From assembly GCF_000178855.1 (NCBI RefSeq), contig NZ_ADVG01000001.1, forward strand, positions 2,143,460 to 2,207,459: DNA of 64,000 nucleotides, in the 5' to 3' direction. The DNA is from Ktedonobacter racemifer DSM 44963. GTDB taxonomy: Bacteria > Chloroflexota > Ktedonobacteria > Ktedonobacterales > Ktedonobacteraceae. Under the pieces are notes generated by a model that worked only from the letters and a program-made list of their open reading frames with translations, was not told where the DNA came from and did not search any database. Both the position numbers and the translations under genes were made by a program. Of this stretch, positions 8,603 through 17,916 are shown in pieces (positions within the stretch are counted from its first letter, which is position 1; each line of letters starts with the position of its first letter).

Positions 8603-11600
8603 ATGAGTCAATTTCTCTCTGCCCTGGCACGTCGTCCGCTTATCTTTGACGGGGCCATGGGTTCAAATATCCAGCTCTACCAGCTGACAGCCGAGGATTA
8701 TGGCGGTCAGCAGACAGAGGGCTGCAATGAATATCTGGTCCTGACCAAACCCCAGGTCATTGAAGAGATTCACACTGGCTTCTTTGAAGCTGGCTGCGAT
8801 GTCATCGAGACCGATTCGTTTACTGCCAGCCGACTCAAGCTCGATGAATACCAGATTGGGCATCTTACCTACGAGGTCAATTTTGAAGCGGCACGTCTCG
8901 CTCGTCGTCTGGCTGATCGCTATAGCACCGCCAGCCAGCCACGTTTTGTGGCTGGTTCCGTAGGGCCCACCGGTATGCTCCCCTCCTCAGACGACCCCAT
9001 GCTCAGCAATATTACCTATCAGCAACTGGCTGCGATCTTTCACGAGCAGGCCATTCCCCTGCTCAAGGGCGGCGTCGATGTGTTACTCATCGAGACCAGC
9101 CAGGATATCCTAGAGGTGCGGGCCGCGATTACGGGGCTACGCCGCGCCATGCAAGAGGTAGGTCGCCGCGTACCCATCCAGGCCCAGGTCTCGCTTGATA
9201 CCAGTGGGCGTATGCTGCTGGGAACCGATATCGCCGCCGTGACCACGACCCTCACCGCCCTGCGCGTGGATATCATTGGCCTCAACTGTTCCACCGGTCC
9301 AGAGTATATGCGCGAACCGGTGCGCTATCTCTCCGAGAACTGTCGTCTGCCAATCTCGACCATCCCTAACGCGGGCATCCCGCTCAACGTCAATGGGCAG
9401 GCCGTCTATCCCCTGGAGCCAGAACCTATGGCCCAGGCGATGCGCGAGTTTATCGAGGAGTTTGGCGTCAACATCGTTGGCGGCTGTTGTGGCAGCAGTC
9501 ATGAGCACCTGCAAGCCATCGTACGCGCCTGCCGACCAGTGACACGCAAGCCACGCCCCCAGGCCGATCAGAATATCGAGCACAAAGACTTCAAGCAGAT
9601 TATGCCCCCTCTCGTCTCCAGCGCCATTCGCTCCGTTGAGATGCAGCAGGACCCCGCTCCGCTACTGATCGGCGAGCGCGTCAATGCCCAGGGCAGCAAG
9701 AAGGCCAAGCAAGCTTTGCTCAAGGACGACTATGACACGCTGCTAGGGATTGGTCGCGAGCAGGTCGAGGGAGGCGCGCACGTTCTCGACGTCCAGGTGG
9801 CCGTGACGGAGCGCACCGATGAGCCTGAGCAGATGCACAAAATTGTCAAGAAGCTCTCAATGGGTATCGAAGCCCCCCTGGTCATCGACTCCACCGAGGC
9901 CGATGTCATCCAAGCCGCGCTTGAGATCTATCCCGGGCGCGTCATCATCAACTCTATCAATATGGAGAATGGGCGCCAGCGCATCGAGAAAGTGGTCCCC
10001 CTCGCGCTTGAGCACGGGTCCGCGCTCGTAGCGTTGACCATCGATGAAGAGGGCATGGCCAAGAGCATTGAACGCAAGGTCGAGATCGCGCGCAAGATCT
10101 ATGACATCTGCGTCAACGAATATGACCTCTCGCCCAATGCCCTGATCTTTGATCCCCTGACCTTTACGATTACGACAGGCCAGGAAGAACTTCAGACAGC
10201 GGGCATCGACACCCTGGAGGGCATTCGCCGTATCAAATCCGAACTGCCCGGCGTCATGACCGTGCTAGGCGTGAGTAACGTCTCCTTCGGCCTCAAACCT
10301 CATGCACGCGCCGTGCTCAATAGCGTCTTCCTCTATCACGCGATTAAGGCAGGCCTGGATATGGCTATCGTCAATCCGACCCATATCAAGCCATACGCCG
10401 AGATCGACACAGAGCAACGCCAACTCGCCGAGGACCTGATCTTCAATCGCACTGAAGCCCTGCCACGCTTTATTGAATACTTTGAGTCGCACGGCCCACA
10501 GAAGAACGAGGGTGAGGCCAAGGTTGATCCGACCGAGGGTATGAATACTGCCGAGCGTATTCACTGGCAGATCCTGCACCGGCGTAAAGAGGGTATCGAG
10601 CCGCTTATCGACGCAATCATTCAGGAACGCACCGAGGCCAGTGATACGCCAATCAGCGAGGCAGCCGTAGAAGTGCTGAATACGGTGCTCCTGCCCGCAA
10701 TGAAGGATGTCGGCGACCGCTTCGGCGCGGGCGAGCTGATTCTCCCTTTTGTACTTCAGTCAGCCGAGGTTATGAAAAAGTCCGTGGCGCACCTGGAGAA
10801 CTACCTGGAGAAGAAGGAAGGCTATACCAAGGGTAAGGTCGTGCTGGCAACCGTCTTTGGCGACGTACACGATATCGGCAAGAACCTGGTCAATACGATT
10901 CTGACCAACAATGGTTACACGGTATACGACCTGGGCAAGCAGGTCCCACTCAATACGATTATTGATAAGGCCATCGAGGTTAACGCCGACGCCATCGGTC
11001 TCTCGGCGCTCCTGGTCAGTACCTCCAAGCAGATGCCACTGTGCGTAAAAGAACTACATAAGCGCGGTTATAGCTTCCCCGTCATCATTGGCGGGGCCGC
11101 CATCAACCGCTCATTTGGGCGGCGTATCCTCTTCGTCGATGAGCAAAACGCGGAGGCGGCCCCCCTGCCCTACGCGCCCGGCGTCTTCTACGCCCGCGAT
11201 GCCTTCGAGGGACTCGACATCATGGATCGCCTGACCAGCGTGCCAGAACAACGCTCCACCTTCGTGGAGAAAATCCAGCAGGAGGCCCTGAACGAACGCC
11301 AGCGTAAAGCAAGAGGTCAAGAAGAGACAGCCAACAGCCAGTCTCAAGTGGATACCAGGCCATCGACGAGCATTCAGCCAGCGCGTTCCCTGCCCACACC
11401 ACCCTTCTGGGGGCCACGCGTGCTTGATCGCATCGGGTTAGAAGATGTCGCTGAATGTATGGACTTCAAGACACTCTACCGCCTGCACTGGGGCGGCAAG
11501 ACACACGGCGAGGAGTTTGAGCGCCTCGTTGAGCGGGACTTCAAGCCACGCCTGGAGCGCATGCTCCAGGAGGCGCGCCGCCTGCGCTATCTGCAACCTC

Positions 11601-12187
11601 GCGTGGTCTACGGCTATTATCCCTGCCAATCCAGCGGCAATGATCTGATCGTCTACGAGCCTGGCGAGGTTGAGAGCGGCAAGCCCCTCTCGCAGTGGCG
11701 GGAGCTCACGCGTTTTAGCTTCCCACGCCAGCGCGAGCGCGAGCGCCTCTGCCTGGCCGACTACTTCGCCTCAGTAAAGAGTGGCAAGATCGATGTTGTA
11801 CCGCTCCAGGTCGTGACCATGGGTCGCGCCGCCTCTGAGTATATCGATCAGTTGCAGCAGGCAGGCAGCTATTCGGAGGGCTACTTCGTGCATGGTCTCG
11901 CCGTCGAGATGGCGGAGGGCCTGGCCGAGTACACCAATCGCCTGGTGCGCCATGAACTGGGACTGGAAGAGGATCGGGGCCGACGCTACAGCTGGGGCTA
12001 TCCCGCCATCCCTGACCTGGTAGATCATGAGAAGCTCTTCAAAGTGCTGCCCGTCACCGAGAGCATCGGCATCAACCTTACAGAGGCCCATCAGCTCGTA
12101 CCCGAGCAGTCGACCGCGGCGATCATCGTACATCACCAGCAGTCGTCCTACTTCTCGGTACGCGCCAACGAGGCCGCGCTGGTCTAA
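8603..12187 (+). CDS. metH: Cobalamin-dependent methionine synthase
   Basis: Transfers a methyl group from methyltetrahydrofolate through cobalamin to homocysteine. The 1194-residue protein has all four modules: the homocysteine domain with zinc ligands in the NCSTG segment (about residue 227) and GGCCGSS (about 292-298); the pterin domain from about 355 to 615 beginning LLIGERVNAQGSKK; the B12 cap and binding domains with D754-x-H756-x-x-G759; and an AdoMet reactivation domain (about 930-1194) with VVYGYYPCQS and YSWGYPAIPDL. Length matches the E. coli enzyme closely, so self-reactivation should be possible. ATG at 8603 is preferred to a TTG two codons earlier. With hom it gives two steps of methionine synthesis in this window. 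Confidence 0.96.
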   Translation: MSQFLSALARRPLIFDGAMGSNIQLYQLTAEDYGGQQTEGCNEYLVLTKPQVIEEIHTGFFEAGCDVIETDSFTASRLKLDEYQIGHLTYEVNFEAARLARRLADRYSTASQPRFVAGSVGPTGMLPSSDDPMLSNITYQQLAAIFHEQAIPLLKGGVDVLLIETSQDILEVRAAITGLRRAMQEVGRRVPIQAQVSLDTSGRMLLGTDIAAVTTTLTALRVDIIGLNCSTGPEYMREPVRYLSENCRLPISTIPNAGIPLNVNGQAVYPLEPEPMAQAMREFIEEFGVNIVGGCCGSSHEHLQAIVRACRPVTRKPRPQADQNIEHKDFKQIMPPLVSSAIRSVEMQQDPAPLLIGERVNAQGSKKAKQALLKDDYDTLLGIGREQVEGGAHVLDVQVAVTERTDEPEQMHKIVKKLSMGIEAPLVIDSTEADVIQAALEIYPGRVIINSINMENGRQRIEKVVPLALEHGSALVALTIDEEGMAKSIERKVEIARKIYDICVNEYDLSPNALIFDPLTFTITTGQEELQTAGIDTLEGIRRIKSELPGVMTVLGVSNVSFGLKPHARAVLNSVFLYHAIKAGLDMAIVNPTHIKPYAEIDTEQRQLAEDLIFNRTEALPRFIEYFESHGPQKNEGEAKVDPTEGMNTAERIHWQILHRRKEGIEPLIDAIIQERTEASDTPISEAAVEVLNTVLLPAMKDVGDRFGAGELILPFVLQSAEVMKKSVAHLENYLEKKEGYTKGKVVLATVFGDVHDIGKNLVNTILTNNGYTVYDLGKQVPLNTIIDKAIEVNADAIGLSALLVSTSKQMPLCVKELHKRGYSFPVIIGGAAINRSFGRRILFVDEQNAEAAPLPYAPGVFYARDAFEGLDIMDRLTSVPEQRSTFVEKIQQEALNERQRKARGQEETANSQSQVDTRPSTSIQPARSLPTPPFWGPRVLDRIGLEDVAECMDFKTLYRLHWGGKTHGEEFERLVERDFKPRLERMLQEARRLRYLQPRVVYGYYPCQSSGNDLIVYEPGEVESGKPLSQWRELTRFSFPRQRERERLCLADYFASVKSGKIDVVPLQVVTMGRAASEYIDQLQQAGSYSEGYFVHGLAVEMAEGLAEYTNRLVRHELGLEEDRGRRYSWGYPAIPDLVDHEKLFKVLPVTESIGINLTEAHQLVPEQSTAAIIVHHQQSSYFSVRANEAALV

Positions 12188-12215
12188 TCTACAAAAATCT
12201 CCTCAAAACAAGTTG

Positions 12216-12263
12216 ATAGGGTGTAGTATCACAAAATTTTGTGAACTACACCCTATTTTTTTA
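12216..12263 (+). terminator. Intrinsic terminator of metH
   Basis: ATAGGGTGTAGT (12216-12227) pairs with 12245-12256, an inner ACAAAATTTTGT palindrome closes the loop, and a T7 run follows (12256-12262). It starts 28 nt after the metH stop. Confidence 0.88.
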
Positions 12264-12352
12264 TGCTCGATTAGCATACAATATGAGCGGCATACATCAA
12301 TTGCATTAAAATTCACCATTTATATTTGCAATTTAGAAACGAGGTTTATTCT

Positions 12353-13201
12353 ATGCGTCGCTCGCAGTTCTCGCTTCTCCTTATCCTATCTGGACTCGTT
12401 CTGGCTATAGGTGGCCTGATTTATGGCACACGTTCTCACGACGTGGGCTATCAGTCCAGCAAACAGGGAACACTTCAGCACGCTATTTATCAGAGCGATC
12501 CCACTACTCCCAACAGTAGCAGCTCAGGCACTGAATATCTTCAGTTGAGCAATGACCCCAAAATTTATGTCGTGAATGTGGCCGATATCGTTACTGCCAA
12601 TAAGCTCAACGCGCTCTCTACACACTACTATATCTTTCGTTACGATTCCGATACGGCCCAACCTATTAACGTCACCGGAAAGGATACAGCAACCTACTCT
12701 TCCAATTACACGCTCGTTGGGACTGGTTACAAGGCGGTAGAAATCATCGGCTATGATAGTAGCAATCAGCCAGTAAATATCCTGACCAATACATTCCTGC
12801 AAAAACCACGGGGACGTTATGAAAACGACTGGCTCCTTGGTAGTGGCCTGGCCATGCTTGGCGTCATCTTGCTATTCACTAGCCTCTTCACCCGGCGCGG
12901 CACACAGACCCCTGACGCGCCATCACACATCGTCGTTCAGCCTGGACAGGTACTACCCACTCCTGGCCAGACGCCACACCCTGGTCCATATAACCAGTAT
13001 CAGTTACAAACCACCTATCCCGCCACCTCTAATCAATCCGGCCAGCCTGGAGCCCCAACATCCATGAGCGCCTCCCCCCCCTATCCTTCTGGCAAACATC
13101 CACCACAAGCCACCAATCAGAATGAACCGTCCACACCCAGTACGCATCGACACTCAATCCCGATCTCGACGCCACACAGATCAGCAAACCCAGGGAAATA
13201 G
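12353..13201 (+). CDS. Two-pass membrane protein with Pro/Gln-rich tail, unknown function
   Basis: Not recognised. The 282-residue protein starts with a short basic segment and a membrane helix (about residues 6-26, LLLILSGLVLAIGGLIYG), has an extracytoplasmic Ser/Thr/Asp-rich domain (about 27-160), a second helix (about 162-182, GLAMLGVILLFTSLFTRR) and a low-complexity tail rich in Pro, Gln, Ser and Thr. The topology suggests a sensor- or anchor-like exported domain. ATG at 12353 follows AACGAGG; a longer in-frame start at 12326 lacks a ribosome site. A second small membrane-protein gene follows in the same direction after 141 nt. Confidence 0.65.
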   Translation: MRRSQFSLLLILSGLVLAIGGLIYGTRSHDVGYQSSKQGTLQHAIYQSDPTTPNSSSSGTEYLQLSNDPKIYVVNVADIVTANKLNALSTHYYIFRYDSDTAQPINVTGKDTATYSSNYTLVGTGYKAVEIIGYDSSNQPVNILTNTFLQKPRGRYENDWLLGSGLAMLGVILLFTSLFTRRGTQTPDAPSHIVVQPGQVLPTPGQTPHPGPYNQYQLQTTYPATSNQSGQPGAPTSMSASPPYPSGKHPPQATNQNEPSTPSTHRHSIPISTPHRSANPGK

Positions 13202-13212
13202 ACGAATAGGGG

Positions 13213-13235
13213 CGACGCGTGCTTCAGCAGCGTCG
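13213..13235. repeat. Single-arm copy of the GACGCTGCT repeat family
   Basis: This stretch differs by one base from the 3' arm of the palindrome at 29358-29425. It is a solo arm here, 11 nt after a stop codon. Related copies are at 20673-20696, 29358-29425 and 53313-53388. Confidence 0.6.
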
Positions 13236-13342
13236 CCAACTCCTGGCACACGTGCAAAAAACTCGCCTATCACCTATAATCTATGGTTGGAAAAACTATC
13301 CGCCTGTATTTATCTTGCAGAAAGAGAAGAGGCCAATTACTC

Positions 13343-13825
13343 ATGCCCTGGCTATTTATCCTGATTATTGTCGTCGTCTTACTCATCGTTATCGCCATCC
13401 TCGCCCTCTCTGGGCTCTCGTATATCGAGCGCCAGGAGATGTACTGGCTTTCACAGAACGGCACCCTTGTTCAGGCGCGCATACATACCCTTTACCCGCT
13501 ACAACCCGCCGCGTCGCAGAGAGCACAAAATGAGGCAGAAGAAGAGCTGAGCGGTGCGCCCGAATCACCAGATGCTCCAGAGACGCTCGCTAGCGATGCT
13601 CCACCTACTCCCATCATGCGCCAGATCATCGTCGCGGAGTGGACTGATCCTCTGACCGAGAAGACCTATATCTTCCGCAGTCATCCTCTCGACCAGCCCC
13701 CCGCGCCCTACCAGGAGAATGATTTCGTCTCTGTGCGCATCGACCCGGTTCGTCCACAGCGCTATACCTTCGAAGCTGAGTTGAACACATACCTGCAAAA
13801 ACACTCATTTCGCCCCAGGGATTAG
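13343..13825 (+). CDS. Single-pass membrane protein, DUF3592-like
   Basis: A 160-residue protein with one N-terminal membrane helix (about residues 3-28) followed by a soluble beta-rich domain. The pattern 'Q.ARI..L' then 'W.DP.T...Y.FRS' then 'V.VRIDP..P..Y.F' resembles DUF3592-type domains, for which no function is established. An acidic, Ala/Pro-rich loop sits at about residues 58-92. ATG at 13343 follows AGAAGAGG; the frame is open further upstream to 13283. Function unknown. Confidence 0.6.
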   Translation: MPWLFILIIVVVLLIVIAILALSGLSYIERQEMYWLSQNGTLVQARIHTLYPLQPAASQRAQNEAEEELSGAPESPDAPETLASDAPPTPIMRQIIVAEWTDPLTEKTYIFRSHPLDQPPAPYQENDFVSVRIDPVRPQRYTFEAELNTYLQKHSFRPRD

Positions 13826-13902
13826 CATAGATAGAGAGACCCCATCTACATGTCTCTCAGGCTAGCGCTCTCCTCGCGACAAGAAAGGATGTTGATCAGC
13901 GT

Positions 13903-15321
13903 ATGGAACATACATTTCGCCTTGGTTATCAGTCCCTCAATGAAGAGACCGTTCTCGATCAACTTCCGGTTCGGGGACACCTCCCCTCTTGGCTCCGCGG
14001 TACCCTCTTGCGCAACGGGCCGGCGAAATTCGAGGTGGGGAAAGATCAATTCCGCCACTGGTTCGATGGCTTCGCTATGCTGCATCGCTTCTCGTTTCAG
14101 GATGGCAAAGTCTCCTACGCGAATAAGTTCTTGCAAAGCGATGTCTATAAGACATCCATAGAGGAGGGACGCATCACCTTTAGTATGTTTGCCACTGATC
14201 CCTGCAAAGCAATCTTTAAAGGCTCAATGACCGCCTCCGTCAATGCCAATGTCAGTATCAACAAGATCGCCGACGAGTTTGCTGCCCTAACCGAGACGCC
14301 GCTCCCCATCGCCTTCAACCCCGAAACGCTCGATACGCTGGGCGTTATCTACTTTGAAGATGATCTCAAGGGCCATCATGGCTGCGCTCACCCTCACTAC
14401 GACTTCGCGCAGCAAGCCACCATTAGCTATATGACCGAATTCTTTATGCCCAGCCAGTTCCGTGTCTTTGGCCTGCCCAGGGGTTCGAAGAGGCGCTACG
14501 AGATCGGCTCCTATCCCGTTATGGAACCAGCCTATATCCATAGCTTTGGCATGACCGAGAATTACGTGGTTATTGCGGAATTTCCCTATCGCGTCAATCC
14601 GCTGGAGGTGTTAAGTAGTGGTAAGCCCTTTATCGAGAACTATAAGTGGCGGCCCGAGGAGGGAACACAATTTATCGTGATGAGCAAGCGTGACGGCAGC
14701 ATTGTGGGACGCTATCATACCGAGGCATTCTTCACCTTCCATCATGTGAATGCCTTTGAGCAGGGTAATGAGGTGCTCGTCGATCTCTCAGCCTATCCCG
14801 ATCCAGGCAATATCAATGCGCTCTACCTCGATCATCTGCGTAGCTTTGGGCTTGGCTCTGAAGTCGATAAGAATGGTAGTGGCGAGCTGCGCCGTTATCA
14901 CATTCCTCTACGCGGGGAGAGCGCCAGCTACGAGGTACTGACGCCGCACCCGCTTGAGCTTCCTACGATCAACTATCACCAGTACAATACTCATGACTAC
15001 GACGTGGCCTATGGAGTAAGCATCAATAAAGAGCAGCCAGATGTCTTTACCAATCGCCTGCTACGTGTCGACCTCAAAGAGCGCACAGCCCACATCTGGG
15101 AGGAGAGCGGTTGCTATCCCGGCGAACCCGTCTTTACACCTACTCCCGATGCGCGAGCCGAAGACGATGGAGTCATCCTCTCAGTCGTTCTCAACGCCCA
15201 CAAGGGCAATTCATTCTTACTCGTCCTGGACGCGCATACCTTTGAAGAGATCGCGCGCGCAGAGGTCCCTCATCATATCCCCTACGGCTTCCACGGCCAG
15301 TTCTATACCCACCTGGCCTGA
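13903..15321 (+). CDS. Carotenoid cleavage oxygenase (RPE65/CCD family)
   Basis: A 472-residue non-haem iron dioxygenase of the carotenoid cleavage family, a seven-bladed propeller that cleaves polyene double bonds to aldehydes. The four iron-binding histidines can be placed at H163 (AHPHYDF), H213 (YIHSFGMTENY), H280 (FHHVNAFE) and H464 (YGFHGQF). The N terminus RGHLPSWLRGTLLRNGPAKFEVG is the classic family start. Substrate, whether carotenoid, apocarotenal or stilbene, cannot be told. No carotenoid synthesis gene is nearby. ATG at 13903 has AAAGGA about 15 nt upstream. It ends eight bases before a header-palindrome element. Confidence 0.92.
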   Translation: MEHTFRLGYQSLNEETVLDQLPVRGHLPSWLRGTLLRNGPAKFEVGKDQFRHWFDGFAMLHRFSFQDGKVSYANKFLQSDVYKTSIEEGRITFSMFATDPCKAIFKGSMTASVNANVSINKIADEFAALTETPLPIAFNPETLDTLGVIYFEDDLKGHHGCAHPHYDFAQQATISYMTEFFMPSQFRVFGLPRGSKRRYEIGSYPVMEPAYIHSFGMTENYVVIAEFPYRVNPLEVLSSGKPFIENYKWRPEEGTQFIVMSKRDGSIVGRYHTEAFFTFHHVNAFEQGNEVLVDLSAYPDPGNINALYLDHLRSFGLGSEVDKNGSGELRRYHIPLRGESASYEVLTPHPLELPTINYHQYNTHDYDVAYGVSINKEQPDVFTNRLLRVDLKERTAHIWEESGCYPGEPVFTPTPDARAEDDGVILSVVLNAHKGNSFLLVLDAHTFEEIARAEVPHHIPYGFHGQFYTHLA

Positions 15322-15328
15322 TCGCGCT

Positions 15329-15414
15329 CTCGCGCCTATGGCGCTCGTTCTGTTAAGGAGTGTGATATGCCCTGGCAGCCTGCGGCTGCCAGGGCATATC
15401 ACACTCCTTAACAG
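15329..15414 (+). repeat. Header-palindrome element 3
   Basis: A diverged header (15329-15349, core GCGCC-TAT-GGCGC) is followed by a perfect palindrome with arms 15350-15380 and 15384-15414 (31 bp) and loop TGC. Its palindrome is partly similar to that of element 4 (17758 onward), so some members share ancestry. It lies between the carotenoid oxygenase and the right end of a tnpB element. Confidence 0.82.
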
Positions 15415-15469
15415 GAAATGTACCCTGCTACCTTTCTCATACTCGAACGTGTGTAAACACCCTCGAGCG

Positions 15470-15600
15470 GTCAGTTCTTCCTGCTTCATCGTCGATAGCC
15501 AGCGCACGGGAACCTTTGGATCGGCCCTCCCGTTTCGGTCTCACATCAACTCCCCAGGCATTTTACGTCCGGCGGTAGCCACTCTCCAGGACGGCCAGCT
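15470..15600 (-). ncRNA. Candidate omega-RNA (guide RNA) region of the IS607-type tnpB
   Basis: TnpB nucleases use an RNA made from the 3' end of tnpB and the element's right end. Downstream of the stop codon on the minus strand the sequence is highly structured and reaches GATGAAGCAGGAA (15490-15478), which resembles, from memory, a conserved right-end motif in IS607-type elements. RNA ends are not defined. Confidence 0.35.
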
Positions 15601-16896
15601 TTACGCGTGAAGCTGGCGAAGCTGTTGTGTTGCGAACCACAGCAAATTCAAGGCGGCATTGAGATCCCGGTCGATCACCAGCCCACAGGCCACGCACTCA
15701 TAGGTGCGGTGTTTGAGCGGCATGCGTTTTTTGACCTGCCCACAGCACGAACAGCGTTTGGTCGAAGGGAACCAGCGCGAGGCGATGAAGAGCTCTCCCC
15801 CGGCGTTGGCCACTTTGGTCTTGAGGAACTGCAACAGTTGCCCCATCGCTGCATCGGCCACGGCACGCGAGAGCTTCCGGTTGGCCATCATCCCCAGGAT
15901 GTTGAGGTCTTCGATGCCGATGGCCCCACAGGTGCGCGCCAGTTCGGTCGTGAACTTGTGCTGGACATCCCGCCGAATGTTGGCGATCTGCTGATGCTTG
16001 CGTGCGACCTTGAGTCGTTGCTTCTCGTAATTCTTACTGAACACGGTTCGCCTGGTTTGCGGGTCTTTCGTCTTCTCTTTTTTACTGAGTTGGCGTTGCA
16101 GCTTGCCGAGTTTCTTGAGATGGAGCGCTAATGGCCTTTGGTTCTCAAGCCTGCGCCCATCGCTCACCACAGCAGCGTGCTTTACGCCCACATCCACCCC
16201 CACCACTGCTTCGGGCGTTGTGGGGCGCTCCCGTGTGATGTCCCCTTGGATGGAGACGTACCAGTGCCCCGCTTCACAGCAGACCGTCGCCCCCAGGATC
16301 TTGACCCGTTCGCACACGACGTGCTTGCGCTGGTTGCGCTTCTTCGTGGGAGTGGTGGCTTTCCCCTTTTCGACGAAGCGCAGTTTTTCGGCGAGGTTCA
16401 CCGTTCCCAGTCTGCGTAAGAGCTTGCCTCGGTCCTTCTTCGTTTGGCGCTGATCGAGGATGAAGCGGCCAAGTCCGGGAATCGAGATCCAATGGCTTCC
16501 CAAGGTGAATTTATCGTTGGAGAGATAAAACGACTCGTGCGACTTCCCCTTTTTCTTGTACTGCGGGTAGTTCGCTCGGCCCGCAAAGAAGTTGTCATAG
16601 GCGTTTTTGAGGTCATCGAACGCACCCTCCACCACACACTTCGTCACGTGATAGGTCCACGGATACTCCTGCTCCCGGATCTGGTTGAATTGCTTCTTGA
16701 GTGCGAGGGCATGTGGCGGTTTGAGCACGCGCTGCTCTTGGGGAACGGTTTCCTGCTCAGCTGTATACGCCTGATACTGCTTCTCCCACTGCTCCCGTCC
16801 CCAGTTGTAGATAAAGCGCCTCGTGCCACAGGCTCGTTTGAGATACTCCACCTGTTCAGGGGTGGGGTTCATCCGGATCTTGTGCGCGGTTTTCAT
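15601..16896 (-). CDS. tnpB: TnpB, IS607-type RNA-guided endonuclease
   Basis: A 431-residue TnpB, a compact RuvC nuclease guided by a transposon-end RNA. It has the N-terminal helix-turn-helix (MKTAHKIRMNPTPEQ), RuvC-I Asp in GVDVGVKHAAVVSDG, RuvC-II Glu in GIEDLN, a zinc finger with paired Cys (CSCCGQ...CVACG) and RuvC-III Asp in DRDLNAALNL. All catalytic residues are intact. The start at 16896 is the usual family start; the longer frame to 16959 is not. Just upstream on the same strand is a truncated IS607 TnpA relic, so the element cannot move by itself. The nuclease itself looks functional. Confidence 0.9.
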   Translation of the reverse strand: MKTAHKIRMNPTPEQVEYLKRACGTRRFIYNWGREQWEKQYQAYTAEQETVPQEQRVLKPPHALALKKQFNQIREQEYPWTYHVTKCVVEGAFDDLKNAYDNFFAGRANYPQYKKKGKSHESFYLSNDKFTLGSHWISIPGLGRFILDQRQTKKDRGKLLRRLGTVNLAEKLRFVEKGKATTPTKKRNQRKHVVCERVKILGATVCCEAGHWYVSIQGDITRERPTTPEAVVGVDVGVKHAAVVSDGRRLENQRPLALHLKKLGKLQRQLSKKEKTKDPQTRRTVFSKNYEKQRLKVARKHQQIANIRRDVQHKFTTELARTCGAIGIEDLNILGMMANRKLSRAVADAAMGQLLQFLKTKVANAGGELFIASRWFPSTKRCSCCGQVKKRMPLKHRTYECVACGLVIDRDLNAALNLLWFATQQLRQLHA

Positions 16897-16970
16897 CCTT
16901 GAGCGCCTTTTCTCCCGCTTTGCGGGAATTCCAGTTGAGCAGGACTCAACACCCGGCAAGTGGCGATCGT

Positions 16971-17144
16971 TCAGCGAGCGGCTGGCAGCTTCGGAAGGTT
17001 GAGCGCCATGGTCAGATCGACCTCATGAGAGGAGCGACGCCCAGAAAGCGTTCCTTTGGCTTTGAGCCTGCTTTCTCGGTCCCAGCGCTGCACTGTTTTC
17101 ACGCTGACATCCACCTGCTTGGCAAACGGTACGACTGCGTATAT
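16971..17144 (-). pseudogene. Relic of IS607-type TnpA (serine recombinase), HTH part only
   Basis: On the minus strand a 57-codon open stretch reads FAKQVDVSVKTVQRWDRES followed by RLKAKGTLSGRRSSH, the MerR-like helix-turn-helix start of IS607-family serine recombinases. It begins after an in-frame stop, has no ATG/GTG start and ends at a stop after about 20 unrelated residues. The whole catalytic domain is gone. It precedes tnpB as expected for IS607, which supports the family call for that tnpB. Confidence 0.7.
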
Positions 17145-17266
17145 CTACTTATTCTCACTTACTTTCGCACACGTTGTCAATACCTAGTATGTATCTCCTC
17201 TTTTTGTGGCACTTATACTGAAAGCACAAGCGACCAGGAAAGCGACAAGGAAAGGAGCATTCTCCC

Positions 17267-17725
17267 ATGCTGAACCTGCTCACCTACGCACGCCAGCGCA
17301 TTAACCCTAAACTGGCAATTGGTATTGGCGTTGGCCTGGTCCCCATCTTACTATTCATTGTTGGACAAAATGCATTTGCCATCGCTATGCATACCTCTAG
17401 CCTGCTAAGCCCTAATACCACGCTGGGCTTTTTTGGCCTGAGTCTGGAGTTTCTGACAATCCTCTCCTATGCCTTTCTCTATCTCGCGATGCTCCTTATG
17501 CTCATCTTCCCTCAGCTCCGCATGTATTGCTATGGCCTGGCCATCTCGCTACTCCTCGTGCCAGCCCTCTCCCTCTACTACTTTGGCTCAATCGGCGCCT
17601 GGTGTGGCGCACCCATCGCGGTTGTAGCCCTGGTCTTCATCGCACAGCTCATTCAGAGCCAGCGTCAGCGACAAGCTGCCAGCCTGAGTGTGCTCTCCAA
17701 CGACGAGCTTGATCCTCAGGCTTAA
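17267..17725 (+). CDS. Four-helix membrane protein, unknown function
   Basis: Not recognised. This 152-residue protein is almost entirely hydrophobic, with membrane segments at about 16-38, 52-82, 88-107 and 112-130, and a short polar tail ending in NDELDPQA. No catalytic motif is visible. ATG at 17267 follows AAGGAAAGGAG at ideal spacing. It is flanked by the IS607-type relic and by header-palindrome element 4, nine bases after its stop. Confidence 0.62.
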   Translation: MLNLLTYARQRINPKLAIGIGVGLVPILLFIVGQNAFAIAMHTSSLLSPNTTLGFFGLSLEFLTILSYAFLYLAMLLMLIFPQLRMYCYGLAISLLLVPALSLYYFGSIGAWCGAPIAVVALVFIAQLIQSQRQRQAASLSVLSNDELDPQA

Positions 17726-17733
17726 CATAACCC

Positions 17734-17819
17734 CTCGCGCCTGCGGCGCTCGCCCTAATGAGTAGTGTGATATATCCTGATAGTCTGCGGTTGGCAAGAC
17801 ACACCACACTACTCATCAA
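17734..17819 (+). repeat. Header-palindrome element 4 (decayed)
   Basis: The header at 17734-17754 is identical to that of element 1. The following inverted repeat (about 17758-17816) is imperfect: TGAGTAGTGTG still pairs perfectly at the outer end, but the inner part has many mismatches. It looks like an eroded relative of element 3. Confidence 0.7.
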
Positions 17820-17916
17820 GAACCTGAAAATGAGCCTACTTATAGACGAATATGGTATTCTTATATTGACGCGTTCTATTATCATTTGGTTTGTTTTGCA
17901 TGAGAGGCAGGAAACC

